From assembly GCA_026770025.1 (NCBI GenBank), contig JAMXDE010000044.1, positions 62,001-126,000 of the forward strand: 64,000 nt of DNA, read 5' to 3'. A program made the translations under genes and the position numbers. This stretch comes from Craspedostauros australis (lineage: Eukaryota > Bacillariophyta > Bacillariophyceae > Mastogloiales > Achnanthaceae). Position 1 is the stretch's first letter. The number at the start of each line of letters is the position of its first letter. The notes below the pieces were generated by a model that ran no database searches, was not told the DNA's origin, and saw only the letters and a program-made list of their open reading frames with translations. Positions 22,251 through 31,705 of this stretch are shown here, piece after piece.

Positions 22251-22509
22251 AGCAGCGCGAATGCTCGCGGAGCCAGCTGCCTATGGCACACCGAGACGAT
22301 GGATATGGAAAAAGCAGCAGGTCCCGAGTGACAAGGGGAGCACTTGACGGATTAAGGAGGGCCACAGGCCCAGCGTCAGTATTCATATCAACTATGTACT
22401 ATGGAGTTCGTGATCCCTTTCCGCATGGCGGGAAATTGAAAGGAGGAGGAGAAAAGTGCAGACGGCACAGATGCCAGAGAGGTAATCCAATCCTTGCGGT
22501 ATTCATTAA

Positions 22510-23767
22510 TTGATGGATCTAGGACTCCGCACTCTATGTATGTACTCTTTGGAGTGTGATTGAAGTGATATGGCTGGTTGGATCGCTCCAAACGATCCGT
22601 GGAATGCATAGATATGAAGAAGAATGTACATTGTGATGCATGCCGTGCAGTATCACACGATTCACAGATTTGGATACCAGTGTCTCTTCCAGACGGATCT
22701 AGATGTTTGCAAGCTGGTATTATACCCATTGGAATGCCCTTGATGCGCTGATCTTGTTATAATGTAGTATGTTTATCCTTTCCAATGAAGGTTTGGTCAG
22801 AATACGACCCACAACGCAAGGAATTGGAGCAACAGATGGATGATGCACATATCTACAACTAAATCAGGCACTTATTCCCTTCATTAGATGCTATATTTTA
22901 TGGATTAATTAAATGCATGCTGTGAAGACTATGACAAACATTTATGATGTGGCTTGTACTTTTCTGTGTAATACAGGTGATCTACATTATGTACTAGCCT
23001 TGGAAGTTGATGCGAAGCCTTTGTGTCCATGGGATGTCGCATAGACATTTGGACGTTTTGTGCCACTAAGTATTGTAAACACAGGCAGATTCATTCGCCA
23101 CGATCGTGGTTGCCGTTTGCCATGCGCACAGATGCGTGACGAATGGCTTCTGCGGAACGAAACCCAAGCAACATGACAAGACAAAACTTCGCCGTTGGAT
23201 CAGCTCCAAAATGTCCCCCCTGTGTCCCCCCTCTGTCCCCCCTGTGTACCCCTCTGTCCCCCTGTGTCCCCCCTGTGTCCCCCTGTGTACCCCTCTGTCC
23301 CCCCTGTGTCCCCCCTGTGTCCCCCGACACAAAAACTCAAACAAAGCCAAACTTGGTACTTGTGCTACGTATATTTGTACACAATATTTTTCATTGGTGG
23401 TAGGACATTTCAAACATAATCGAAATAGCTATCATATTATGTGTATGCGACACGAAATCGTGACTTGTCCAAAAATGAAGAACACATTTGTCCGAATTGA
23501 CACAATGTAACATGTCGCAGTACTTTGAAGCTTGTTTTCGGCATCACGTCCGTTCGCCAAACGACACGAAAGTGACACTCGTTTGCACAAGCGAACCTCA
23601 CAACTAACCAAGCGCGCGATTGGGAATCGGGCGAGAGCGGCATCCGGGATCAGGCACGCCCGGCGCGCAACTTCAGAGCTTGACGGGAACTACGTCATAA
23701 AGCACGACTCGATTCAGCTCAATCACGAGCTCGTCGAGTCGTGAGTGGACAAATTACCGTGTTCCCC
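22510..23767 (-). repeat. Right arm of the 1258-bp inverted repeat
   Basis: The mirror image of 18736-19993, same length, with no difference noticed in the blocks compared. It carries the C-rich strand of the minisatellite (about 23213-23325). Confidence 0.85.
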
Positions 23768-24123
23768 AGCTTGACTGCGACGAGTGTGTTGTTCATGACA
23801 CCAGTGTTCCGTCGACTTTGGTGGTCCTACCAGTCATGGATACCCTTTTCTCAACATGTCCAGATTGACGCCTCTTGTCCCACTCCGCTTCGTCTCATCT
23901 CGTTTCGTTTCGTTCGTCCCCAACACTTCGCACAACTCAAGCCTGGACACGACGAGGATCTGCATTCCACGTTGACGGCCCTCCTCGACGAGCCATGTAC
24001 AGCATGAGTCCATGCTCGCACCATGTCAAGAGGCACCATACAACATCCAACCATTCAAACAATCATCCAATCATCCAACTCCCACCTGGCAACCCCTCGA
24101 CAGCTATCGACCATCATCTCAAC
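23768..24123. other. Flank of the inverted repeat and remnant 5' region of the ankyrin-BTB pseudogene
   Basis: 356 bp with no independent gene. The last 70 bases (an AATCATCCAA-type run, then CAACATGCC) resemble the region just upstream of the intact ankyrin-BTB gene at 26423, so part of the 5' untranslated region was duplicated with the pseudogene. Confidence 0.4.
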
Positions 24124-24570
24124 ATGCCAGATGTCGCAAACAAGCAACTCTTTGCTGCTGCCAGCACAGGCGATCTGTTGGCAATGAAGAAATGGAAGAA
24201 GCAGAATGAAAGAGATGATATCAACAAGATGAAAAACAGCCAGGGTTGCACTCCACTTCATTCCACAAGCATGCATGGCAAGCAACAATGAGGATGGTCA
24301 CTGAAGACATACATTCATTGTTTACCCACAGAGATTCCAGCAAGTTGTGTCAGAAGCCTCAGCTGATGGGAGGCATTCATGCCCTCTTTTGTGGTGGAAC
24401 GATAAGCAACAGATTTGATGATGTGTGCATTGCAATGTCCATGATGGAGTTGTGCAAGGTCATGGATGAAGACGAGGGTACTGGGAAAGTTGATTTGTAC
24501 ATTCATCATGGCACGTTAGTGGACTTTGTGCACTTCATCAAATCATCCTGTGGACAGCTGAGACTGGTGC
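24124..24570 (+). pseudogene. Ankyrin-BTB pseudogene with large internal deletion
   Basis: The first 50 codons (MPDVANKQLFAAASTGDLLA onward, through WKKQNERDDINKMK and TPLHSTS) match the start of the intact gene at 26423 (MPNVSDEQLLEAAEIGDLSV, WKKQNEGRDVNTVK, TPLHWAC). After a stop and a frame change, the sequence jumps to the C-terminal end of the same protein: SKLCQKPQLMGGIHALFCGG here against SKLFQHPQLPGEIHAICSGG in the intact copy, then AMSMMELCKVMDEDEGTGKV against AMSMMDLYKVVDESEGTAQV. The middle, about 1 kb coding for the remaining ankyrin repeats and the BTB domain, is missing. It is non-functional as an ankyrin-BTB protein. It lies 2.3 kb from its source-like paralogue in the same orientation, suggesting a local tandem duplication followed by deletion. 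Confidence 0.85.
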
Positions 24571-26422
24571 CAAGAAAGGGAAAGAGGAGCAAAGCGGAAC
24601 ACTGTAGTAGCAGCCATGGGAAGCCAACGTGCCATGGAATTGAACACTCCAGACGACTAGCTCAGTCATCACTAAGTTGCTCTAGAGGCAAGCGATTGAC
24701 TTGTGATCAGAATTTCATTCGTTAGAGTGATGGTGATGGTGCAAAGTGGAAATGGCAATCAGTCCACTGCTGTGTCACACATTCCAAGTCACTCATCAGC
24801 TCAACACTTCCACACACATGCAGAGAAAAGACGATGGCAAGTGTGCATGTTGTGCAGAAGGTGGTGCAGGGATGCCCTTCATCACACAACTGCTAGCTCA
24901 CACTTCATGATTTGGTTCGGTTGTGGATAGTGAAACAGGATGGATGTGGCTGTGAGTGGGTGAGAAGCTTGGAATATCAGCAGCATGGAACCTCAGCCAG
25001 AGTCACTATTGGCACTTTCGTCGCCATCACATTGTTGGGTCCTTGCGATATGCGATCGTTCACCTGATTGTTTGGACCAGCCGTGGGGCAGCTGGTGAGC
25101 CAATGAGCAAAGCAAACGCCATGCACCTTGATATTTGTGCTTTGGTCAACCTTGATGCAACTGAAGCGTATCTTTGCAATACCCAGAGGATTTTCAACAC
25201 TTGTTCTCTCATTGCTGTGCTTAACGATGCTCTGAATGATCACTTGATGGAGCTTGTGAATACTGCAATGACATCTGACTTGACAGGTGTGGGTGGCTCT
25301 TGATCTGGATTTGGTGTGCAATTAGGATCGAGCTGAGCGATAAGAGAGAACAAGAGATGGCATGCAAGCAGGAGAGCGACCAACAGGATGTCATGTGACA
25401 CCAATTGAAGTTTGTCACTGATGTGATAAAGTATGTGCTGGTAGCGAAACTATGCTCACCTGGCTCTACTCTTGCACTGTCTTGGATTGCTGCTGTTGGA
25501 GTGTGCAAGGCTTGCTTTGGTCCAACCAATTGGTTGGATTTGCAAATATTCTGGTGCTCAAAGCAATGCATTTTGTGTGCAATGCATTGGTACCATATGA
25601 TGAATCGGTGCCAAGCTGTTGTTTCTTGCATCTCAGGACCAATTCGCCTCAGGGTGCATGTCTTGAGCAATGCTCCAGCTTGATGACTTGGCCAAAGGCA
25701 TCATTTGGATAATAGATGTGCGGCATTGATATCAATGCCAAGACATCGCGCACATCTTCAGCACGATGCGTGATCCAGTCTCAGCTGTGTCGTCCGTCAG
25801 CTTCACGTTTCTGCACAACGCGTGTATCCTCCACTCGAACTTGTTCAGATGGGGGGATTGAAGCACCAGCGACCGTGCTCATCATCTTGACGGCATTTGC
25901 AGAAGGAGGTGTCCCAGGCGGATATTGCTATTGTGGTGGTCGGATATCATGGTGTGCGAGGTGTTCTGTGGGAAGTGCACAACAAGGGAAACGAGCGTGA
26001 TGGAAAAGCTATCACAGCAACCAAGTCGCTCGCACCAACAGTCAAGCCGTTGGAGACACATCCTGCGATCCGGCACAGTTTGGGACGACCAGGGAAGCTT
26101 CTATCGAATGACTCAATGGACTCAAGAAAATCGAGTTCGATCGCGCGCATTCCTTCTTCGTGTTTCTTTCGTGTTGTTTGTGTGTGTGTGTGTGTGTTTG
26201 TGGTCGATGTGGAGAAAGATCTTGTGCCAAACCAGAGCGCGATCATGGAACAGAGAAACAGAACGTGCGAACAAGACAACGACAACCTTGCTATTCCTTG
26301 CAACAGTTTGGTCTCATACTATCGAGAAACACAGTCTGTATCTTCATCATAAGACCGTGAACACATTGAGCAATCATCCAGTAATTGTTTGTCTACCAAC
26401 AGCTCAACAACCAACGACCAAC
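24571..26422. other. Region between the ankyrin-BTB copies, no supported gene
   Basis: 1.85 kb with only short overlapping ORFs. The open frame of the intact ankyrin-BTB gene runs upstream to 25925, but that part is Cys/Trp/Arg-rich, crosses a (TG)n run (about 26180-26197) and has no similarity to the pseudogene start. I treat it as 5' untranslated sequence. It should contain the promoter of the gene at 26423. Confidence 0.4.
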
Positions 26423-27931
26423 ATGCCGAATGTCTCAGACGAACAACTCCTTGAAGCTGCTGAGATAGGTGATCTGTCGGTGTTGAAGGAATGGAAGAAG
26501 CAGAACGAAGGACGTGATGTCAACACGGTCAAAGGCGGCTACTTTGGCAGCACTCCACTTCATTGGGCATGCTACAACGGCCACCTGGAGTGTGTGAAGT
26601 ACCTCATCGAAACATGTGAGGCGGACATCAACTGCAAAGACAATGATGGCTGCACTCCCCTTCATCAGGCATGCTACAACGGCCACCTGGAGTGTGCCAA
26701 GTACCTCATCGAATCAACCAACGCCGATGTCAACTGCAAAGCCAACAATGGCGACACTCCACTTCATCGAGCATGCTTGCACGGCAGCCTGGGATGTGTG
26801 AAGTACCTCGTCGAATCAACCAAGGTCAATATGGACATCCAAAACAACGACAACAAAACACCCGTCGAATTAATCAGCGCGAACAAGCAGGTCAAGATGA
26901 TGACATCAATCATGAAGCGTCTCGGTCATCTCAGCCAACGCAACTTGCAACTGCAGACGCAGCTGCAAATAGAGATGCAGGTGCGCAAGCAAAGCCACAC
27001 AAACACCATCACAACACCAACCAAGCACGACAATCCTAAAATCCACACAACAACCAACACCAGCATCGGCCAAGATCGTCGCAGCGCTGTTCGGTCTGAG
27101 GCCAAGGCAGACATCACCTTCCTGTGCGGACACGGCGACGAACAACAGCCAATCAAAGCAAACTCCGGAGTCCTCATGGTCACTGTTCCGTCCATTCAGA
27201 CATTGATCGACTCGGGAATCCAACATCAGCACGTCGATGACGGCACTGATGACGGCACTGATTCTGCCACTGCCCTCACCCGCAGGCTCATCTCTCTTCC
27301 CAACCATCAACCCAAACATGTCCAACGCGTCCTCGAATGCATCTACACAGGTGAGATATCCTTCGATCACAGTGCTCCGGACAACGATACTGATACCCGC
27401 GATGGCGCTCATGATGATGATGATGGCGCTGACCAGCCAACTCCCACCCTTGATGGACAAGACGAGCTACAACAGCTGATCCTTGTGGCCAACGAGTTCG
27501 GCTTCTGGCGACTCAAGCTTGTTCTTGAAGCAGAGTTGGCACGCACTCATCTCACAGAGGACACCATGGTAGATATGGTGATCTTCGCCAATCAACATGG
27601 CTGTTTACTGTTGAAAGATGCAGCAATGAGGCTGGCAGCTGCGAATATACAGACCTTCTTCGCTCGGAAAGATTGCAGCAAGTTGTTTCAACACCCTCAA
27701 CTGCCGGGAGAGATCCATGCCATCTGCAGTGGGGGAGCGGTAAGCAATGAAGCTGATGATGAGTACAGTGCCATGTCCATGATGGATTTGTACAAGGTCG
27801 TGGATGAAAGTGAGGGTACTGCGCAAGTGGATTCATACATGGATCGTGCAACGTTGGTGAACTTCGTGCGGTCCGTCGCACCTTCCAGGGTGGCTGAGGC
27901 CGATGGCGCTGCCGCTGGAGAAGAGGAGTGA
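26423..27931 (+). CDS. Ankyrin-repeat protein with BTB/POZ and BACK-like C-terminus
   Basis: 502 residues from the ATG at 26423. I chose it because the pseudogene at 24124 begins at the same point and because AACATGCC follows a plausible leader. Residues 5-35 form a capping helix pair. Three to four ankyrin repeats follow (TPLHWACYNGHLECVKYLIE, TPLHQACYNGHLECAKYLIE, TPLHRACLHGSLGCVKYLVE, then a degenerate TPVELISANKQ). After a Gln/Thr-rich linker comes a BTB-type domain: KADITFLCG, a gapped Asp-rich insertion, VQRVLECIYTGEI, then LILVANEFGFWRLKLVLEAEL. A BACK-like tail follows (MVIFANQHGCLLLKDAAMRL). Ankyrin-BTB proteins usually serve as substrate adaptors for Cullin-3 ubiquitin ligases; that role is inferred. 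The gene is intact and single-exon. Confidence 0.85.
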   Translation: MPNVSDEQLLEAAEIGDLSVLKEWKKQNEGRDVNTVKGGYFGSTPLHWACYNGHLECVKYLIETCEADINCKDNDGCTPLHQACYNGHLECAKYLIESTNADVNCKANNGDTPLHRACLHGSLGCVKYLVESTKVNMDIQNNDNKTPVELISANKQVKMMTSIMKRLGHLSQRNLQLQTQLQIEMQVRKQSHTNTITTPTKHDNPKIHTTTNTSIGQDRRSAVRSEAKADITFLCGHGDEQQPIKANSGVLMVTVPSIQTLIDSGIQHQHVDDGTDDGTDSATALTRRLISLPNHQPKHVQRVLECIYTGEISFDHSAPDNDTDTRDGAHDDDDGADQPTPTLDGQDELQQLILVANEFGFWRLKLVLEAELARTHLTEDTMVDMVIFANQHGCLLLKDAAMRLAAANIQTFFARKDCSKLFQHPQLPGEIHAICSGGAVSNEADDEYSAMSMMDLYKVVDESEGTAQVDSYMDRATLVNFVRSVAPSRVAEADGAAAGEEE

Positions 27932-28319
27932 ATCACAACAACAGTAGACAGAAGTGAGCGCGTAATGAAGAAGAGGAAATGAATGGGCTGTAATCAGAGA
28001 AGTAACTACTCCACCATATTTCGTAAGATAGCTATCAGTGATACATCCAATGGTGCGCCCGGCAAGTCTTGGATTTTGCCTTTGGTGACTCGCGCAGCGT
28101 GCTGTTCTATGCACGACCATATCATTCGCAGCACAACCTGGCTGGCTGGACAGCAAGGCATGGTCTTTGGCCAATACATTGCTGATGATCATGCCGCTGT
28201 GTTGCAGATGATCCTGGTTGATGAACAGCATGTTGGTGTACCATACAGCATCATTGGGCAGTGCGGCATGAAGACGATGGTCTGGCCACTGCTGTTGTCG
28301 CTGTTGTCGTCGTCGCCAA
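27932..28319. other. Intergenic sequence after the ankyrin-BTB gene
   Basis: About 390 bp with no supported gene. Some codon-like structure on the minus strand may be the tail of the decayed frame described at 28320-29262. Confidence 0.3.
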
Positions 28320-29262
28320 TCAAATGCTTTCCGCGTTTGTTGGTTTCGATGATGTGGAAGAAGTTGTGCGGAAAAGGATGGTGGTATCCGCTAGCGTCAT
28401 GCATGGATCGTTGTACTCCACTGCAACTTGACAGGGCGGGATGAATGTATCGCGACTGTCGGCTCGTTGGTGTTGCTGCCGCCATTTTTGGATGGTATCA
28501 CGCAAGTCGCAAGCGCATGCCAGCTGCCACATGGGCTCCAATGCGGCCGGCAAAGATGACGAGCCATGGGAAAAGTTGCTGATTCCTTGGCAGATGATTT
28601 CTCCGATTTGTGGGTCCGATGACACAGTGCCTCCATCTCATCAGTTGCAGTTGTGGCTGCGATGCATCGCTTTGAGCTTCAGCATGAGCAGGCATTGGTG
28701 GTAATGGTGAGCATAGTGGTGGCGTAATAGAAGGAGTATCTCCGAACACCTGGTGCTTACAGGCCCCGAAGAAGTTGCTGCAACCGATCTTATGAATGCA
28801 CTCGTCCAGCAGGTATTGAATCTCAGCTGTCGACGGCGCATCCAGCGTGGGCGCTGCTGCTGATCACTCAAATCCAGGGCTTATCATGGAACCATGGCGT
28901 TTCTCGCCGCTGTTGTTGGCACCGTTGTTGATGGCACCGTTGTTGGTGCTGCGATTGTTCATGCGATTGTTAACCTATGCAATTGCCTTGATATCTTCCT
29001 TTCTGATGTCGCCGATCGATGCGATGCGTTTGCGATCGCTCCTCATCGCCACTTCCCATTCGTCGTCATCTCCGTCTCCATCTCTTGCCATGGTCGCCTT
29101 CATCCATCCTTTTCGGTATGCGACGTTGTGCGTGGCTGCTTGGTTCCCCCATGCATTGCTTTCCTGGTCATGTCTGCGTACGTATGATACGTTGGCTGAC
29201 GCCTCCATCAATGCACGTAGTTCTACGCAAGTACAACCATGAGCTCTTCCACAGAACGAGTA
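28320..29262 (-). pseudogene. Possible decayed protein-coding relic, interrupted by Copia element 1
   Basis: On the minus strand a peptide-like sequence can be followed with a few breaks: YSFCGRAHGCTCVELRALME, then AYRKGWMKATMARDGDGDDD and DIRKEDIKAIA, a stop, another stop near 28862, then IQYLLDECIHKIGCSNFFGA in the same frame, and after a frame change PMWQLACACDLRDTIQKW. The first block continues across the Copia insertion site: removing the element joins it to about 20 further open codons near 36565-36625 before a stop. No family was recognised. It may instead be a gene with introns I cannot place, or chance. The 5-bp target duplication of element 1 (CATGT) lies at its upstream edge. Confidence 0.3.
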
Positions 29263-29267
29263 CATGT

Positions 29268-29506
29268 TGTTATCATGAATTAGTCCAGCTGATCGATACG
29301 ACACCAAACCCGAACCAGCACGCCGCTGCGTCAGCAACGCCACGACTTTGCGCCCGCGACGCACGCAACATTTAGCGAACTTGACGCAAAGTCAAGACCA
29401 CAGTAGAATAAGCTCACAATCCCATGGGACCTTCCATGGGCCCTCTCAATGGGCACTATACAACTTTAGCACACGCACACACACGCACACTTGCCTGTAG
29501 CAATTA
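29268..29506 (+). repeat. 5' LTR of Copia element 1
   Basis: 239 bp, starting TGTTATCATG and ending GTAGCAATTA. It should carry the promoter and RNA start. It includes an inverted motif CCCATGGGACCTTCCATGGG near 29423 and a CACACGCACAC-rich tail. Confidence 0.92.
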
Positions 29507-29520
29507 GGTTATGAGCCTGG
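29507..29520 (+). promoter_or_regulatory. Primer-binding site of element 1, anticodon-arm type
   Basis: GGTTATGAGCCTGG abuts the LTR. Its complement, CCAGGCTCATAACC, reads as the 5' anticodon stem CCAGG, a seven-base loop CTCATAA with CAT anticodon, and the first CC of the 3' stem. That is an internal (half-tRNA) primer from a methionine tRNA, as in Drosophila copia and Ty5, not the usual CCA end. Confidence 0.75.
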
Positions 29521-29560
29521 ACCGCAGGCACTGCTTGTTCGTCACCTGCCGCACCACACG

Positions 29561-31705
29561 GTGCTAACTGCACCATGGCGAACGCGCTCCGTCACAGCGA
29601 TGCCGCGTGTGGATGTGCATTGCCGACAACGACCAAAACACAAACAAAACTCTCACCGTCGCAATCATCCAACACAAAACAACGCAAAGCTCATGGACCC
29701 GCATCGTCAACAAACAACGAACTCAACCTCCTCCAGTGACACAGACAACTCCGACGCGCCTTCGCTAGCAGAAGAGCCCGAGGTCGCACTCTCCGAGACC
29801 GCAGACGACGATCCTGTCCCTCCTCTCGGACGACAACAACAACAGGCAGAGACCGCAGCCGACGCACTCGTCCCTCCTCTCCAGCCACCTGAACAAGTCG
29901 AGACCGCAGCTGACATCACCGTCCCTCCTCTCGCACAACAACAACCTGAGACCGCAACACCTGCCTCTCTTCAGCAACGACCTGCAGCAACCGAGACCGC
30001 TCAAGCAGCCTCTTCCCCTGCACCTCAAGAGACAGCACAGGACCCAGGCGGACGCGCCTCTCCTTCTGTTTCGGCAACAACAACGCGAGCTGCACAGGAC
30101 ACCAGCACACAGGCAGCTGGCGTCTTCGCACAGCAACCACAACTTCCGCGTGACAGAACTCCTCTTCGGACAGAACCGGAACTTCTTCCGGCAGAAGGCG
30201 ATATTCTGGACTTAACCTTGGACACCTTCGAATCCCAAGCCCTTGAAGAACTCCAGTCAGCCCTCGCAGATCCTGGCAACATTCATCCTGGCATTTTTGC
30301 TGACACGAATCTCACTGTCGAAATTCCTGCTGACGTCACTGACACAGCAACCGGTGAAACCGCCATTCCAACTGTTCGCACGACCCACGTTTCGGCCTCA
30401 TCCACGACTCAACCAAGGATGTCACGTTTCAGCGCGGATCCTGATGATGCGGCCACCCGAGCCAACAACCGTATCCTCATTACCAAGGAAGAACGCGCTG
30501 CACTCGAAGGAAAGGACCGCACCAAGGTCAGAGAACAAGCCGTTGAGCCTCTCGAGCCGCTCTTCGTGATGGTGAACCAAACCACTGCCATCAATGACAA
30601 CAAGTTCCTCGAAAAGAACTATGACTTTGCCCGACTCAAAGAAAACCTCCGCAACCGCCTCAAGATGTACTCAATGTACGAGCCATTCCAAATCATTCAA
30701 TCCACTTGGAATGAGGCTGGGGATCTTGACTTCGATCGAACCGCCACAGACGATACCTTCATTGACCTGCTGGACAACGCGTTCACGCTCGACCAAGACG
30801 TTGTACTCCGTTCTACCGAGATCTACTCTCTCTTTGGTGGGAAAGTCAATCAGCAGAACCTCCAATGGTCGCTTGAGCTCATCCTTTCCTCTTGTGACGA
30901 CTCTCTCATCGAAGCCATTGCTGCTCGCATGCAACAAATCCCGGAGGAGCTCCGCACAGGACCAATGGCCTACTACTTCATGGAATGCATCGCCGCAAGG
31001 ACAACATCTGAAACTGCACGAGCTATCACAAACAAGATCGCTCAGTTCAGGATGACCAACATCAAACACCAAAACATCGAAACATTCTGCCAGATCATGA
31101 GAGCAGCCATCCATCGAATCAAAGCCTCACCGCTTGGGATTCCAGCCGACATGAACGACATGCTCTTGAAGGTCATCAGGACCTGCACAAACAAACCCTT
31201 CGTCGATTATTTCAACATGCGTGAAGCTGCACTCGACGCAACTGGCAATGACCCTTTTACTTGGGAGCAAATCCTCGAAATGGCTCTGAAGAAGTACACC
31301 AGCCTCATTAATCAAGAGATATGGTTCGCTCCGACCAAATCCAAGAACACCCGATTCAGAGGCATCAGGAGCAAAGCCAACACCAACGTCAAGGACTCTT
31401 CAGGACGCAGCCGACCTTCCCATGACCGTGGAGGTCAGCCCATCGACTACACGCCTCCAAAGCAGGGCGAGGCACACGAGCGCATCACTCACGGCAAGAC
31501 TGAATACTGGTGTGACCATGAAACCTGCAAACGATGGGGCAATCATCCAACCGACGGACACGACGACTTCGTCTCTCGCCAACGCAACCGTCGCGGCCGA
31601 GGTAGAAAGGGATCCTCAAACAACTCCAACAAGCAAGCGGAACCAAAGGGCAACGACGACGAAACTCGCAAGCTTTTGAGATTCTCTGAACAAGAGGGTT
31701 TTTAA
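29561..31705 (+). CDS. gag: Gag of Copia element 1
   Basis: Up to 714 residues. Met45 (29693, MDPHRQQTTNSTSS) is an alternative start and looks more natural. The N-terminal 200 residues are Gln/Pro/Thr-rich with imperfect repeats of the form ETAAD-VPPL. The central helical region (about 290-560) is the capsid-like UBN2-type block, with KNYDFARLKENLRNRLKMY and WEQILEMALKKYTSL. The C-terminus has a zinc motif of CCHH order, WCDHETCKRWGNHPTDGH, instead of the CCHC knuckle, followed by a basic RNRRGRGRKG tail. The frame ends with the stop TAA at 31703-31705, preceded by the heptamer G GGT TTT. Gag packages the element RNA in cytoplasmic particles. Confidence 0.88.
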   Translation: MLTAPWRTRSVTAMPRVDVHCRQRPKHKQNSHRRNHPTQNNAKLMDPHRQQTTNSTSSSDTDNSDAPSLAEEPEVALSETADDDPVPPLGRQQQQAETAADALVPPLQPPEQVETAADITVPPLAQQQPETATPASLQQRPAATETAQAASSPAPQETAQDPGGRASPSVSATTTRAAQDTSTQAAGVFAQQPQLPRDRTPLRTEPELLPAEGDILDLTLDTFESQALEELQSALADPGNIHPGIFADTNLTVEIPADVTDTATGETAIPTVRTTHVSASSTTQPRMSRFSADPDDAATRANNRILITKEERAALEGKDRTKVREQAVEPLEPLFVMVNQTTAINDNKFLEKNYDFARLKENLRNRLKMYSMYEPFQIIQSTWNEAGDLDFDRTATDDTFIDLLDNAFTLDQDVVLRSTEIYSLFGGKVNQQNLQWSLELILSSCDDSLIEAIAARMQQIPEELRTGPMAYYFMECIAARTTSETARAITNKIAQFRMTNIKHQNIETFCQIMRAAIHRIKASPLGIPADMNDMLLKVIRTCTNKPFVDYFNMREAALDATGNDPFTWEQILEMALKKYTSLINQEIWFAPTKSKNTRFRGIRSKANTNVKDSSGRSRPSHDRGGQPIDYTPPKQGEAHERITHGKTEYWCDHETCKRWGNHPTDGHDDFVSRQRNRRGRGRKGSSNNSNKQAEPKGNDDETRKLLRFSEQEGF
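31696..31705 (+). promoter_or_regulatory. Candidate -1 ribosomal frameshift site at the gag stop
   Basis: The gag frame reads GAG GGT TTT TAA, so G GGT TTT forms the classic X XXY YYZ slippery heptamer (31696-31702) directly before the stop. After a -1 slip, translation runs from 31702 through 46 open codons to the Met at 31840 and on through pol. No downstream pseudoknot was evaluated. Confidence 0.65.

Larger units (their letters stand above)
18736..23767. mobile_element. Long inverted-repeat (foldback-like) element
   Basis: Two arms of 1258 bp each (18736-19993 and 22510-23767) are reverse complements; every stretch I compared matched. They enclose a 2516-bp spacer. Outer ends read GGGGAACACGG and CCGTGTTCCCC. 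If the element is taken as GGGA...TCCC, a 3-bp direct repeat CAG flanks it (18734-18736 and 23767-23769), a weak indication of a target duplication. No transposase was seen. The spacer holds a decayed RNase H/reverse-transcriptase-type coding relic. Candidate classes are a non-autonomous foldback DNA transposon or a palindromic rearrangement. An assembly artefact cannot be excluded from sequence alone. Confidence 0.75.

Noticed and set aside
25925..26422. 166-codon N-terminal extension of the ankyrin-BTB gene
   Set aside because: Crosses a TG microsatellite, has odd composition, and the pseudogene supports the start at 26423.
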